DNA from: Owenia fusiformis
Taxonomy: Eukaryota > Annelida > Polychaeta > Sabellida > Oweniidae
NCBI GenBank assembly: GCA_903813345.2
Contig: CAIIXF020000011.1
Location: forward strand, 16,167,754 to 16,231,753
Direction of reading: 5' to 3'
DNA: 64,000 nt
The position numbers and the translations under genes were made by a program. This document shows, piece after piece, positions 38,901 to 48,264 of the stretch. Under the pieces are notes generated by a model. It was not told the origin of the DNA. It saw nothing but the letters and a program-made list of their open reading frames with translations, and searched no databases. Position 1 is the first letter of the stretch; every line of letters starts with the position of its first letter.

Positions 38901-41900
38901 ACCTAAAAACGCGTAAACAAGACTTTACAGGCAAGATTTTAAGACGGAAAATCCAAAATGGCTGCCTTGACATTTATCCAGAATGCCAAAAAACCAATCA
39001 GATCTAGATTTTCATACTAAGAATCATCCCTAAAAATTTGAAATTGATTTACAGAACGGTTCACCTGGAAATGCATAGACAAGACTTTACAGACAAGATT
39101 TTAGGACAGAAAATCCAAAATGGCTGCCTTGACATTTGCCCAGAATGCCAAAAAACTAATCAGTTCTACATTTTCATACTAAGAATCATCTCTGAAAATT
39201 TGAAATTGATCTACCAAACGGTTCACCTGAAAACGCGTAGACAAGACTTTACAGACAAGATTTTAGGACGGAAAATCCAAAATGGCTGCCTTGACATTTA
39301 CCCAGAATGCCAAAAAACAAATCAGATCTAGATTTTTATACTAAGAATCATCCCTGAAAATTTGAAATTGATCCAACAAACGGTTCACCTGAAAACACGT
39401 AGACAAGACTTCACAGACAAGATTTTAGGACGGAAAAATCCAAAATGGCCGACAATAAAAAAGTGATTATGTGTTTTTGCTGATTTCTTCTTACAAAATT
39501 ATCACATATTACTACTGTTAACAATAACATAGGCTTTTACAACAAAGTAGATCTGAAATTATTTATAAAGCTACTAAATAGTTAAAGTATGAAAACTCAA
39601 AAACACCATTCAATATGATACAAAGTATTATCGTGCGCTAACTTTTCTTAAGACATTCAAAATGGCTGACATGACTGAGCTAACAGGTCCAAAACCTAAT
39701 CAGATCTAGAATGAAGTGAGCTGAACAAGATGTTAAAGTTTTAAAAGCAACTGTGAAGCCATTTTTCTTAAAGTTTGCAGACAAGGATTTTAGCATTTGA
39801 CTTCAAAATGGCCGACAGGAAGTAGGTAACGAGTTAAAATTTTTTCATCCACATCTGTATGCACTCATAAGTTATCCATGAAAATTTGAAGGTGATATCT
39901 GTAGCGGTTTTGGAGAAAACTCCCGGACGTACGGACAGACGGACGGACAGACGGACGGACGTACGGACGGACGCGCCTAGGCCGACAATATGGCCCCACA
40001 CTATGTGGTGGGGACATAACAAAGTCAACATTTCATCCGGGGTGAATTCGAGATCATTACCCCTGGTAACATGTGTAATGTGTGTCGTCATAATAGTGGA
40101 TCGTAGTAATGGCGGACCATGATGAATATTCGAAACATTTAGGTGAGTTTTCCCATTCAAATTGTAATATAGACCTCAGAGCAGGGGTAATATTGTCGAA
40201 TACACCTCTTAGGACTAGGCACAAAAGCTTTCTAAACTCTTACTCCCTTCGGTTGTTCGGGGTACAGTCCTGCGGGGTGTATTTGACAATATCACACCTG
40301 CTTTTTGGTCTATATTTCTTAAATAATTGTGATATGTACTCATAAATAATTAGCATATTTTAGAAGTTAAACATTTTTAATAAAACTCATTTCTATGGGG
40401 AATGCTTGATTTACTTGATTATGTAACATTTACTATATGATTTCAGATAATATTCACACTTGTGCATATTTATTTTGTTTCATCGTCAATAAATATTTTT
40501 TTGTTATTTATTTGTTTTGACAACTGAGGAGACTGTTTTGCTAGACAAGGATACCAATTAAAGCACTAAAATAGATCAGTATTTAAAATAAAATATGTTT
40601 TCTATTGCCCATAAATAACACATAGCCATTAACACAAATTCATATATCACCACACTACATGCACATGGAATCCAAGGCAACCAGTGTTTTCACATGGTTA
40701 TCTCGTTAAAGGTAAAAATAGAGAGATTCAAACCTTCAGTATAGTAAAATAGCTCCCGGCCAATGAGGGCAATCTTTATGAAGTTTAATTTTGCAATTTA
40801 GAATACCAGGGAACCAAGGTCAAGGATTAAATGAAAATAAACAAGATGTGAATATTTAAAAATGCTGGCCTAATAATGTCTTTCAAACTTATTCTTCAAA
40901 CTTATTGTTATGTTTTTTAATTATCAAAATATTTAACCATAAAAATAAAGGACGTAATATTCATTATCTGCTCTTCAAAAGATTAACACAGTTTTCAGGT
41001 TTACAAATATGGTTCATATGATCATTTGTGATTTCCTATTAATGTAAATAAGAAAGATGAAATCATTGCTTGCGGTTTTAAACACAGGCAAATAATTCAA
41101 GACCAGGATATAGGCTAGAATATATCAATATTATAAAACTGTCATTCTCTTGCTTAAATTGAAACATTTTCACAAGTTTAATTTTTATTTTCCTCAGCTC
41201 AAAATGTATTTTGATTATGCATAATGAATTGTGTACTGTCAATGTATACAAGATGATAGAACTATGGTTTATTTTTCATAAATGCTTCTTAGACCTTACT
41301 TTTCACATATGAATATAACATTTTATTTGTCTGTCGTGGCCTAAGCTGGAAGAAATAAATCTAAAATGATATGAGCCATAGTTAAAATATGAGAGATGTA
41401 TCCTTGTATAAACAGATGTTTATAAAAAATTAAACAACAACACGTAGGCCACCTCCTGTAATAGAGTCATAAAGATCACAACAAATTTTAAACAAACTAG
41501 AAAGGAAAGGAGAAAGCAAGAATTAGTACAGTACTAGGGGATAACAAAACAAAAGAAGGTAAAGTCGATCATTAAAATCTCTCGGGATATTTATTTCCTA
41601 ATATAAATGTTGATTATTTCAATTCTCAAATTTTATCAAAAATGAATGTCAGTCTAATTTTTTGTTCTTTATATTTTGAGTTTGACATTTATTATGTTTG
41701 AATTTTTCAGAAAGATGACAATCTCAACATTATATTCAATAACTTTGCTGCTTGCTCTGATATTGCTGATAACTGTACATGGAGACAAATTTGGACAAGG
41801 ATTTGGCAAAAAACTGACAGAGCTACGACGTAAAGCACAGGGAGGTTCAGCCAACGAAAGTGGTATGTAACAATCTAAGCATAAAAAATATATTGATTAG

Positions 41901-44900
41901 TTTGATGATTATAAAATATGAATTTGTGAACACCTCAAAATAGAAGGAAAGAATCTAAAAGGATATGAGTCATCGCTGAAATGTGAAGGAAGAACATACT
42001 GGAGAGACTGACAAAATTACGGTTCAATAAAAGATATACCGGCATTATATTAGACCTTTTTCTAAATAGCTTAAAAATTGTGAATTGCATATCCAACAAC
42101 AAAATCATTTAATTTTCCCTCTCACTATATTAGAATTCTGGATGATACTGTTATCTGTATTATACTTTATTGTACTCTCCTCTACTATACTCAGGACTGT
42201 ATCATACCGTTAACCTTAAACAGTTGATTTTTTTACTTTTACATATTTTTTATTCCTTAGACATATGCGAAGAAAATAAATATATGTATGGTGACCCACA
42301 AGCAATAGAAGAGGCAGAAAAACTCAATCAATGCTACTACTACAAATGTACCACACGTAAATTCACAAAGAAAAGGTGTCCTGATGGAATGAGTGTCACA
42401 AGAGGTTTCATGCGTAAATTTAAATGGGAAAAGAAAGGCCAAAATGAGTTTCCATGTACAAGATTCCATGCAAAATGCAAGAAAAGCTTATTAGAGAAAG
42501 GACTCAAGGAGCCCAGCTAGGTAAAACATGAATTAATTATTCTTATTTCAAGTTATTTGTATACACTTCTATAAGGGCATTTGCAGCCTTATTATTTCAA
42601 TTATATATACAGTACTTTGAATGTGTTCTGCAGAGCTTGATATTTACTATTTATGTCCTTGATTATTTCAGGATGATAATGGAATATGGCTGGTGGCCTT
42701 TTACATGTGGGGATGAATATAACGACAAACTACATACATGTGTTTAAGGACTGTAGAGTTGACACCGTTTTGAAAAATGTGAAAAGTAAACATGTAAACT
42801 TAACTAGACTACACCTTATATGACTATTTTCCCATTTGTGGGCTTTGAACCTGTCCGAGCATGGATAAAGAAGGTGTAAGGAAAATGCTGGAAAGTTTAA
42901 ATTGGATGGAGAGTTAAATAATTTCTGAAGATCATAATATTACATGATTACATTCAAATTCTCCTAAATATGGAAATGAACCATTCAATTACAGTGTGCG
43001 ACCACCTTCCCTTCCCGTGTTTGGGGGTCTCACAAACCTTTGAATGGTACATTAAATTTCACTCTGTACTAACCAGCCACAAGGATTTCCTTTATCATTA
43101 CTTTGGTCTTCGGGAAGCTTGACTTTTTACAAAAGACATTTGAGTTTTTCGTTGGTCTTTAAGGCATCATACAGTATATACAGATCAGTGAAACTAAAGC
43201 ATTTTTGCCTACCGGGAATGCCTACGGTTGATTGGTAGCAGATGCTATAGGTTGATTTTTGACAATGAAATAAAAATAAAAACTATGTCATAATCCTTTT
43301 AATATAATTAAAAGACAATTGAAATTCAGGAATCATGAAGAAACATAATCTTCAAGCCTCTGTATATAATTTCTTTGGTTTATCGTTAACTTTCTTTGGG
43401 AGTTTTTGGATTATCTACTATCTATTTAAAGACCCATTGTGTAGTTTGAAAATATGTTTTTATCATTCATTTCATTTTTTCTCTAAAATTTAGTTTTAGA
43501 TAAATTCATGATTTTTGAGAAAAGGTCCTTTAAAAACACTCAAGCGAACAGTTGAACAAAAATATTTTCCAAGTAACAAATTATCATCTTATGATACGAT
43601 ACGTTTGTAGTGTGATGTGGGCGTTATTTCATAATTTACTACAGTATTTATCTATAGGATTTTATTATACCTCAGGATTTAGTTGGAGTTTATTTTGGTT
43701 ACTTTATGTCAATTTGGAAAAGTTTGCCAATTTTACATCTTTGTTAAAATGAGAAATAGCAACAAAATAACCCAATTTACAGTATACTGTACCTAATATC
43801 ATATAATTATGATATATATTTATAGGTCAATTGTCTATATTGTATATAATTGAATAAACTAAATCTTCAAAGGCTAATAAAGCGTATCAGATATAATCTA
43901 TCTGTAGACTTTGCAAAAATATTTATTGCAAAATAATACACGATGTAGCAATAAATATATTTCTCACCAAGAAATAAAATTACGATGCAAAATGCAAATG
44001 CAATGTTTTCTCTGTATTTCTTAGATATTCATGTACAGGTTATTACCAAGTAGACTTATTAAATGTCTGTAAGCACATCCTAATTTTCTGCAAGAGAAAT
44101 GAAAGATTCTGCATGAAAGAGTAAAATTCTGCATGAAATCCCAAATTTTGCACCAAATTCTGCATAGAGAAAAGTGAAACTTTGTGTCTGAATATGGGCT
44201 TATGTCTGAATTATCAAGAAATTGAAGTTAAAATTGTGTAACATATAAGATGCAGTGATCTCGCCAGCATTAAAGCAAGTAGGTGCAGCACCCACCTGAG
44301 ATATCTGAAATCGGCTTGCACCTAACTGAAAATCCATTTACAAAAATCATGAAAAATTGGCATTTTTTGACCAATTATGGTCTGAATTGTGAAAATGAGT
44401 ATTTCGCACCCACCTGAGAAAAAATCCTGGGGAAATCACTGAGATACAATCTCTAAGTAAAAAGGCGGAAGCTTGTAGTTTGAGAATCTGAACAGATTTC
44501 AGATTTCCTCTAGGATACCTAACAACACCAGTTTCTGATGATAAACATGCACCATCTTTAGGTGTCTAGGTGAGTGTCAAATGAGACGAGATGGCTATTA
44601 ACTGGAAAAATTATGTTTTCCGCGAAATTCTGTGCCAAAAATCAAATTCTGCAAAAATTTTGAATACCCAAATTCTGTGGATTTTCTGAAGCGACGCAGA
44701 ACTACAGGATACTACGATGATTGATAAGTTAACTTACATCTTAAGAATAGAAATAGAAGGGGCCATCCATATATTGTGATACAAATGCTCTCATTTTGTG
44801 ATCCTTCTCAATTTTCAGAATGTGTAGACTATGTAATTACACATATGGTAAAATACTATAGCAGAATATTATTGAGAAGCACCTCTTATAATTGGGGAAC

Positions 44901-46720
44901 CAAACACTGCTAAAAAGAGGGACTCAGTGTGACAGAATAATGTACCAACAGAAAGGCATTTTTGTTTTGCTTAAATGTATATACTTTCCTTTGTCAGAAT
45001 TTTCACCAGCTTGTTTACAAATATGACAAATGAAAACAATATTGTAATTGTACAAAGGAAAGTTTGGTTGATTAAAAAAAAGTATCTTGTTAATGAAATA
45101 AAAGGTTTATCTTAATTTTTATCTATTTTGGGGGTTTTTGTTTTAATTTTTTGAATACTTTTTGTTAAATCAACCAAACTTTCTTCTTTTGTATAACTAT
45201 AATATTGAAAGGTCTAAGAAAATGTTGCTTATGCTTTTTTGTTCCAACAAGGTTTGGAAAGATATTTTATTTGATTCTCAAGAATTGGTAGAAAGGAACA
45301 AAAAAGAAATTGCAATAAAAAACAAAAAAATTGACAAAAACAGTTTGAGCACAATTTCAAGTGGTTATAACAATTTTCTGACTCTTGGGGTATAAGGTTA
45401 AACCTTTCATTACGATTGGATATCCTGCAGACTTTTGAGGCTAAAATAATCTCAAAACATGAGTATAATAAAGTTGAGTTATGGGACTGAAAATTTTGGA
45501 TTGAGAAATTTACTCAAGGGGATCACATATAAAATCTTCATAAAATTCTTATTGCCTTGATTCTGGAGTCTTTATCAATAAATATAACATGTCATTCCTG
45601 AAATGATATGCACTGTTGTCAGCTTTATCTTCAATCACTTAAACCATACATGATATATGAGTCAGGCCACAGGAAAATGGGTCTTATCACAGATTTTTCA
45701 ATAAATTGATTTTTTGTTTATCTAAAAAGCACAAATAGACCTTTCAAATGAGCAATGGCTTATGTCTTAACAATTTTTCCTTGATAATATAGACAGGTCT
45801 GAATATAGACCAAAAAAACGGATTCTAATTTAGCACATTTTTCTCTTAATCTTGGGCACATTTTTGGCTCTGTAGCGCAATTTTAATTTTTGTGATAAGA
45901 CCGGTTTTCCTATGGCCAGGCTCATATTATACATGATGTATTACCGTTTGCATTCGTTCGATTTTACATTCACAAAAGAGAGCTTTGTCTCTACTCTTTC
46001 AGTTTTCAATAAATCTCTGAACTCAACGAGCTAATCAGAGTTCCTAGTCGGAATAAGACGTAAACTGACAGATGAACAGGATCAAACATTGCCGGAAACT
46101 ACCAAATTCAGACATTATCTTTAAATACTGAAAATTTGAAACAATTGTCACGGGAAAACTCTATTCACAGTGTCGATAGTTATAAATATGACAAAATGAT
46201 TCAAACTGAAATATGAAGAAGAGATTACAAGGCAAATTAATCATTTGATGCTTGTAAAGTTCAGAACAAGGGTAATATTTTTGGGTGATCATTTTTGGAT
46301 GTACTATTTTTGGTTTTCTGTTCGGTCTTCTCATTATTTCATTGAACCTACACCGAGGATTGGATCTGGTTCGGGTCTGCAGTGGTCAACGAAAACTTTG
46401 AATTTTTACCTAGAGTTGCCGCACATTACTTTATATGTTAGTTATAAGAGATAGATGGCGCTCACCTTCCTTGGTGGTGAAGTTTTGTGCTAAAACACAA
46501 ATAAATAAATTTGTGGTCAGAAAAATAAAAAATTCTCATCTTTTGGATCGATATAAACAATGATTTCAGCTTATATCGGATTTGATCTCCTTTCAACATG
46601 AGGAGCATAACACTTACCTTCTTTCGCCTTCTTTCTGCGGGCAATGGTACCCAGTTTATCGAGAAAAGACTCATCCTTCTTATCTTTCTTCAAAGTTGGA
46701 GTCGGAGGACTGGCCGCCAT
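29896..46720 (-). CDS. PARV: Parvin, actopaxin/affixin family focal-adhesion adaptor (complete coding region)
   Basis: Cytoplasmic adaptor of the integrin-linked kinase/PINCH/parvin complex that links integrins to actin; CH2 binds ILK and paxillin LD motifs. Thirteen coding exons chain with consistent phases: 46720-46618, 37756-37667, 37319-37249, 36276-36174, 35300-35154, 32974-32859, 32685-32627, 32340-32321, 31880-31819, 31474-31406, 30951-30850, 30458-30386 and 29972-29896 (TAA). They total 1092 nt, 363 aa, close to the ~372 aa of vertebrate parvins. Residues 1-35 are the basic N-terminus (KDESFLDKLGTIARRKKAKE), ~85-195 the first calponin-homology domain (DWINDEVAEHRIIVKNIEED, SKNLVAILHLCVALARHFRA), and ~245-355 the second (RDAFDTLFDHAPDKLNLVKK, FADGVYLVLLMGLLEGYF, FAFELMQDAG). 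The 8.9-kb first intron holds another gene on the opposite strand. Vertebrate alpha/beta/gamma parvins arose by later duplication, so no paralogue letter is given. Confidence 0.96.
30241..30355. mobile_element. ACAGTAAAACCTGT-family MITE in parvin intron
   Basis: Starts AGTAAAACCTGTGTAAGTGG and ends ACAGGTTTTACTGTG; 115 bp and only 30 bp from parvin exon 12. Confidence 0.65.
30386..30458 (-). CDS. PARV: Parvin exon 12 (CH2)
   Basis: 73 nt encoding VHNVVFAFELMQDAGLPKPK and ARPE, one base into the next codon; donor gtaagt. Confidence 0.95.
30850..30951 (-). CDS. PARV: Parvin exon 11 (CH2)
   Basis: 102 nt, phase 0, encoding FADGVYLVLLMGLLEGYFTP and LYSFHLTPETFDHK, the most conserved stretch of the family. 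Confidence 0.96.
31406..31474 (-). CDS. PARV: Parvin exon 10 (CH2)
   Basis: 69 nt, phase 0, encoding SLITFVNKHLNKINLEVTDL DSQ. Confidence 0.95.
31819..31880 (-). CDS. PARV: Parvin exon 9 (start of CH2)
   Basis: 62 nt encoding ERDAFDTLFDHAPDKLNLVK K; nearly invariant in animal parvins and the start of the ILK/paxillin-binding CH2 domain. Confidence 0.95.
31903..31997. mobile_element. ACAGTAAAACCTGT-family MITE, diverged, in parvin intron
   Basis: Starts ACAGTAGAACATATCTTAGT and ends CTGGTTTTTACTGA, immediately upstream of exon 9. Confidence 0.5.
32321..32340 (-). CDS. PARV: Parvin exon 8 (20-nt microexon)
   Basis: 20 nt (DIGARF with split codons on both sides) between ttatttcag and gtgagt. 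Needed to keep frame: exon 7 leaves two bases and exon 9 needs one, so this exon bridges exactly. It encodes the variable linker just before CH2. Confidence 0.8.
32627..32685 (-). CDS. PARV: Parvin exon 7 (inter-CH linker)
   Basis: 59 nt encoding KRDGLLQTRRVAEEITTTN plus two bases; matches KREGxLQxRxxxEEIT of the family. Acceptor gcatttcag, donor gtaaga. Confidence 0.93.
32859..32974 (-). CDS. PARV: Parvin exon 6 (end of CH1)
   Basis: 116 nt encoding IHSKNLVAILHLCVALARHF, RAPIRMPENVMVQVVVVQ. The last helices of CH1 and the VQVVVVQ linker are almost unchanged from other animals. Confidence 0.96.
33913..35063. mobile_element. Candidate hAT-like non-autonomous element in parvin intron
   Basis: Ends CAGTGCATGAAATA and, inverted, CAGTGCGCGAAATA; both are followed by sub-terminal AGACATTTTGGC/AGGCC motifs. 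AATTG flanks both sides. The middle (34358-34930) has CGGTACGG-rich sequence and no intact transposase, and may be a nested insertion. Confidence 0.5.
35154..35300 (-). CDS. PARV: Parvin exon 5 (CH1)
   Basis: 147 nt, phase 1 to phase 1. Encodes KLAKIKIEVPEVSQSEVGQK, QKLRIILDVANRILNLPPSW and NHQKWSVD; the EVSQSEVGQKQKL motif is diagnostic for parvins. Confidence 0.95.
36174..36276 (-). CDS. PARV: Parvin exon 4 (start of CH1)
   Basis: 103 nt encoding MLLDWINDEVAEHRIIVKNI and EEDLFDGQVLQKLI, the first helices of the N-terminal CH domain. Acceptor catctgaaac read in reverse (gtttcag), donor gtaaat. Confidence 0.95.
37249..37319 (-). CDS. PARV: Parvin exon 3
   Basis: 71 nt encoding ENEERSMIEPYSRENGKVQE and LIK; family-typical ENEERTMIDP block just before CH1. 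Acceptor attgtag, donor gtgagt. Confidence 0.92.
37667..37756 (-). CDS. PARV: Parvin exon 2
   Basis: 90 nt, phase 1 to phase 1, ttattttcag acceptor and gtatat donor. Encodes TEIMEEGKNAIESPTSPNIP and DLGPEGYLL, matching the Ser/Pro-rich pre-CH1 segment of parvins (EEGxNAIxxPxSP), where vertebrate proteins carry regulatory phosphorylation sites. Confidence 0.9.
38527..39450. repeat. ~160-bp tandem array, about six copies
   Basis: Units contain ACAAGACTTTACAGACAAGA, AAATCCAAAATGGCTGCC and ACTAAGAATCATCCCTGAAA; starts near 38592, 38755, 38920, 39078, 39240 and 39402. Located in parvin intron 1. Confidence 0.92.
39923..39975. repeat. GGAC-rich simple repeat
   Basis: Degenerate (GGAC)n with GTAC interruptions, followed by GCGCCTAGGCCGACAATATG and a GTGGTGGGGACATAA end. 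This tail type terminates many marine-invertebrate repetitive elements and may form a unit with the array at 38527-39450. Confidence 0.8.
40163..40320. mobile_element. MITE with ~40-bp inverted ends
   Basis: Left AATATAGACCTCAGAGCAGG and right, inverted, AATATAGACCAAAAAGCAGG, continuing TATTGTCRAATACACC in both arms. About 158 bp. Confidence 0.7.
41715..42520 (+). CDS. Small secreted cysteine-rich protein nested in a parvin intron
   Basis: Two coding exons, 41715-41862 and 42261-42520, joined in phase 1 (gtatgt donor, tattccttag acceptor), giving 135 aa. The protein starts MTISTLYSITLLLALILLIT followed by VHGD, a convincing signal peptide cleaved near residue 23. A basic spacer (GKKLTELRRKAQGG) precedes a module with six cysteines: DIC, NQCYYYKC, KKRCPDG, FPC and AKC. 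C-YYYK-C-x9-C-P-x-G resembles the core of a type-2 chitin-binding (peritrophin-A) domain, but the later spacing is unusual, so that label is tentative. The ATG at 41715 is preferred over an in-frame ATG at 41676 because a ttttcag acceptor ends at 41710. A donor overlaps the stop and a possible 3' UTR exon starts at 42671; AATAAA follows at 43269. It is transcribed against parvin. No function is recognised beyond secretion. Confidence 0.75.
44253..44441. mobile_element. CAGTG-ended MITE, copy 1
   Basis: Starts CAGTGATCTCGCCAGCATTA and ends AAAATCCTGGGGAAATCACTG (inverted CAGTGATTTCCCC). Same family as 56812-57015. Confidence 0.65.
45058..45185. repeat. Hairpin with ~30-bp arms
   Basis: GGAAAGTTTGGTTGATT at 45058 is mirrored by AATCAACCAAACTTTC at 45168. 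Parvin intron 1. Confidence 0.7.
46466..46489 (-). CDS. PARV: Candidate 24-nt parvin cassette microexon
   Basis: Flanked by a pyrimidine-rich acceptor (tttgtgttttag) and a good donor (AAG|gtgagc). It enters and leaves in phase 1, so it can be included or skipped without disturbing the frame, adding AQNFTTKE between KKAKE and ATEIMEEG. Skipping gives the arrangement seen in vertebrate parvins. Evidence is splice signals and phase only, since eight residues are too few for homology. Confidence 0.45.
46618..46720 (-). CDS. PARV: Parvin exon 1 (start codon)
   Basis: ATG at 46720 in the context AAAATGGCGGCC, then MAASPPTPTLKKDKKDESFL and DKLGTIARRKKAKE, ending in phase 1 at gtaagt. The length and the basic KARRKKAKE-like end match the family's first exon. 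The start codon itself overlaps a YY1-like AAnATGGCGGC core. Confidence 0.93.
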
Positions 46721-46882
46721 TTTGGAGTGAATATCAATATCAACATCAGTATGATTTACAACAATAATTTCAAAATTGTGATTTAGTTCTACACTGAAAA
46801 ATATTTTTATAGATGTAAAATTGATACTATTTTTATTTTTGATGGAGTGTGAAAATATTAAAAATCGATTATTATTCACTGC

Positions 46883-46926
46883 AGGTCAAAGGTCACGGTT
46901 TCATAATTTTTAGAAAAGTTTGGAAG
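46883..46926 (+). promoter_or_regulatory. Shared parvin/TSPO upstream region with DR1 element and candidate TSPO 5' exon end
   Basis: AGGTCAAAGGTCA at 46883-46895 is a perfect direct repeat of AGGTCA spaced by one base, the recognition site of PPAR/RXR- and HNF4-type nuclear receptors. Thirty bases further on, on the plus strand, TTTGGAAG|gtaagttt at 46926/46927 is a full-consensus donor. All three TSPO N-terminal exons begin at splice acceptors, so a non-coding exon ending here could serve all of them. It lies about 160 bp upstream of the parvin start on the other strand, suggesting a divergent promoter. No TATA box is evident; transcription starts are unknown. Confidence 0.42.
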
Positions 46927-48148
46927 GTAAGTTTTCTTATCATAATTTTGTAAATATTCAACTGTCTTCACTTAACATATTTTGAAACTTTGACATGGAC
47001 TTTTGTCTGAAATCATTCTTCACAGAGAGAATTGAAAATTGAAGAGTTGAGTATCCAGTTTGCTAAAAATCAAATGAATGAAAATAATAAAAAATCAAGT
47101 CAAGTTCAGTTGTCAGTCTGAGTGTCATCATATTTCACATTAGCAGGCCTGTCAACTGTCCCGCAATTTGCGTATTTGTCACGCATTTGCTGAAGAATTT
47201 GAAGTCACGCCAGTTATTTTTGCGTGACAGAAAATGTCACGCAAATACGCATTTTACCTGGTAATTGTCAACATGGGCTTTCAACTAGTTGAAAGCCCAT
47301 GTTGTCAAGCAAAAATATTTCTGTAGAAAAATTTCTAAAAAAGATCGTCTACCCAGCAAAAATACGAACGCCGGAAAAAAACGTACGCATTTCGTTCAGA
47401 CTTTTGACGCAAATTACGTATATGTCACGCATTCCGTTCGAAATTTTTCGTGTTAGGTGTTCCCAAGTTGACAGGCCTGCATTGGGCTACAATCATAAGC
47501 TGATTATTACATGGTGTGTCCACATCATGATATGAAATATAATTTAAGCCTGTATATTTGTATGTTCATGTAGATAAAGATGCTAAAATTGTATTGTTGT
47601 TGTCGTCTTGAAAGCCCATGTTGTCGTGTTACTCACAACGTACAGGTGCTACTCTTCGAATGTGTACAAGTTTCTCATCCCTTTGGGAGCAATTTACTCC
47701 CTTTGTTAATAGGACCCAAATTTTTAGACAAGTTTTACTGTTTATATATTATAAAACATTCAGAGATGTTCTATATGTTCCAAAGTATGCAATGAATGCA
47801 AAGATCTCACACTGTTTATTTACTTATACCATCCATGCTTTCTCTTATGCATACAAATATTAAAGTCTAAATCGTTTGAAAAAACACATGCGGAACAATC
47901 TCCACTGTTAAGACTTGAGTACCGTGTATTTTCCTATATGTAGATCTTGGATTTTCAAGCTCTGTTATCAAACTGGTAGTTGTAGTTATTGGAGATATTA
48001 TGAGATAATAGTCTAATATAAGCATGATTATTGAAACATTGCTTCTAATATTTTACACCCTACCCAATTGCTATAATTTTGCTTTATTTTTCTCTTCACT
48101 TATAGTTAGTTTTCACCATTTCTATTATTAATTTTTGTTTTATTTTAG
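46927..48148. other. Putative TSPO first intron
   Basis: Apart from the MITE at 47143-47480 and a partial CATGGGCTTTCAA copy near 47606, nothing is recognised. Confidence 0.35.
47143..47480. mobile_element. MITE with GCAGGCCTGTCAACT ends, containing a nested palindrome
   Basis: Both ends read GCAGGCCTGTCAACT inward; 338 bp. The interior has several TCACGCAAATACGC-type motifs and a perfect palindrome at 47272-47302 (CATGGGCTTTCAA / TTGAAAGCCCATG) that looks like a separate small insertion. Confidence 0.7.
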
Positions 48149-48264
48149 AAAAAGCCATAAATATGACTTGGTGGTTGAAACCAACCTTTGCCACAGTTTT
48201 GCCACATCTAGGTGGCTTCGCTGGTGCTCTAATAACACAAAAACAAGTACCAGGCTGGTATAAG
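48149..48264 (+). CDS. TSPO: TSPO alternative first coding exon 1a
   Basis: Acceptor tgttttattttag, 14 nt of UTR, then 34 codons: [34 protein letters not shown], donor gtatat, phase 0. This supplies helix 1 (GG..AG core) and the conserved WY that precedes the next exon. Confidence 0.9.

Noticed and set aside
39834-40160. 108-codon minus-strand frame with SVRLSVRLSVRP
   Set aside because: A translation of the GGAC simple repeat, not a gene.
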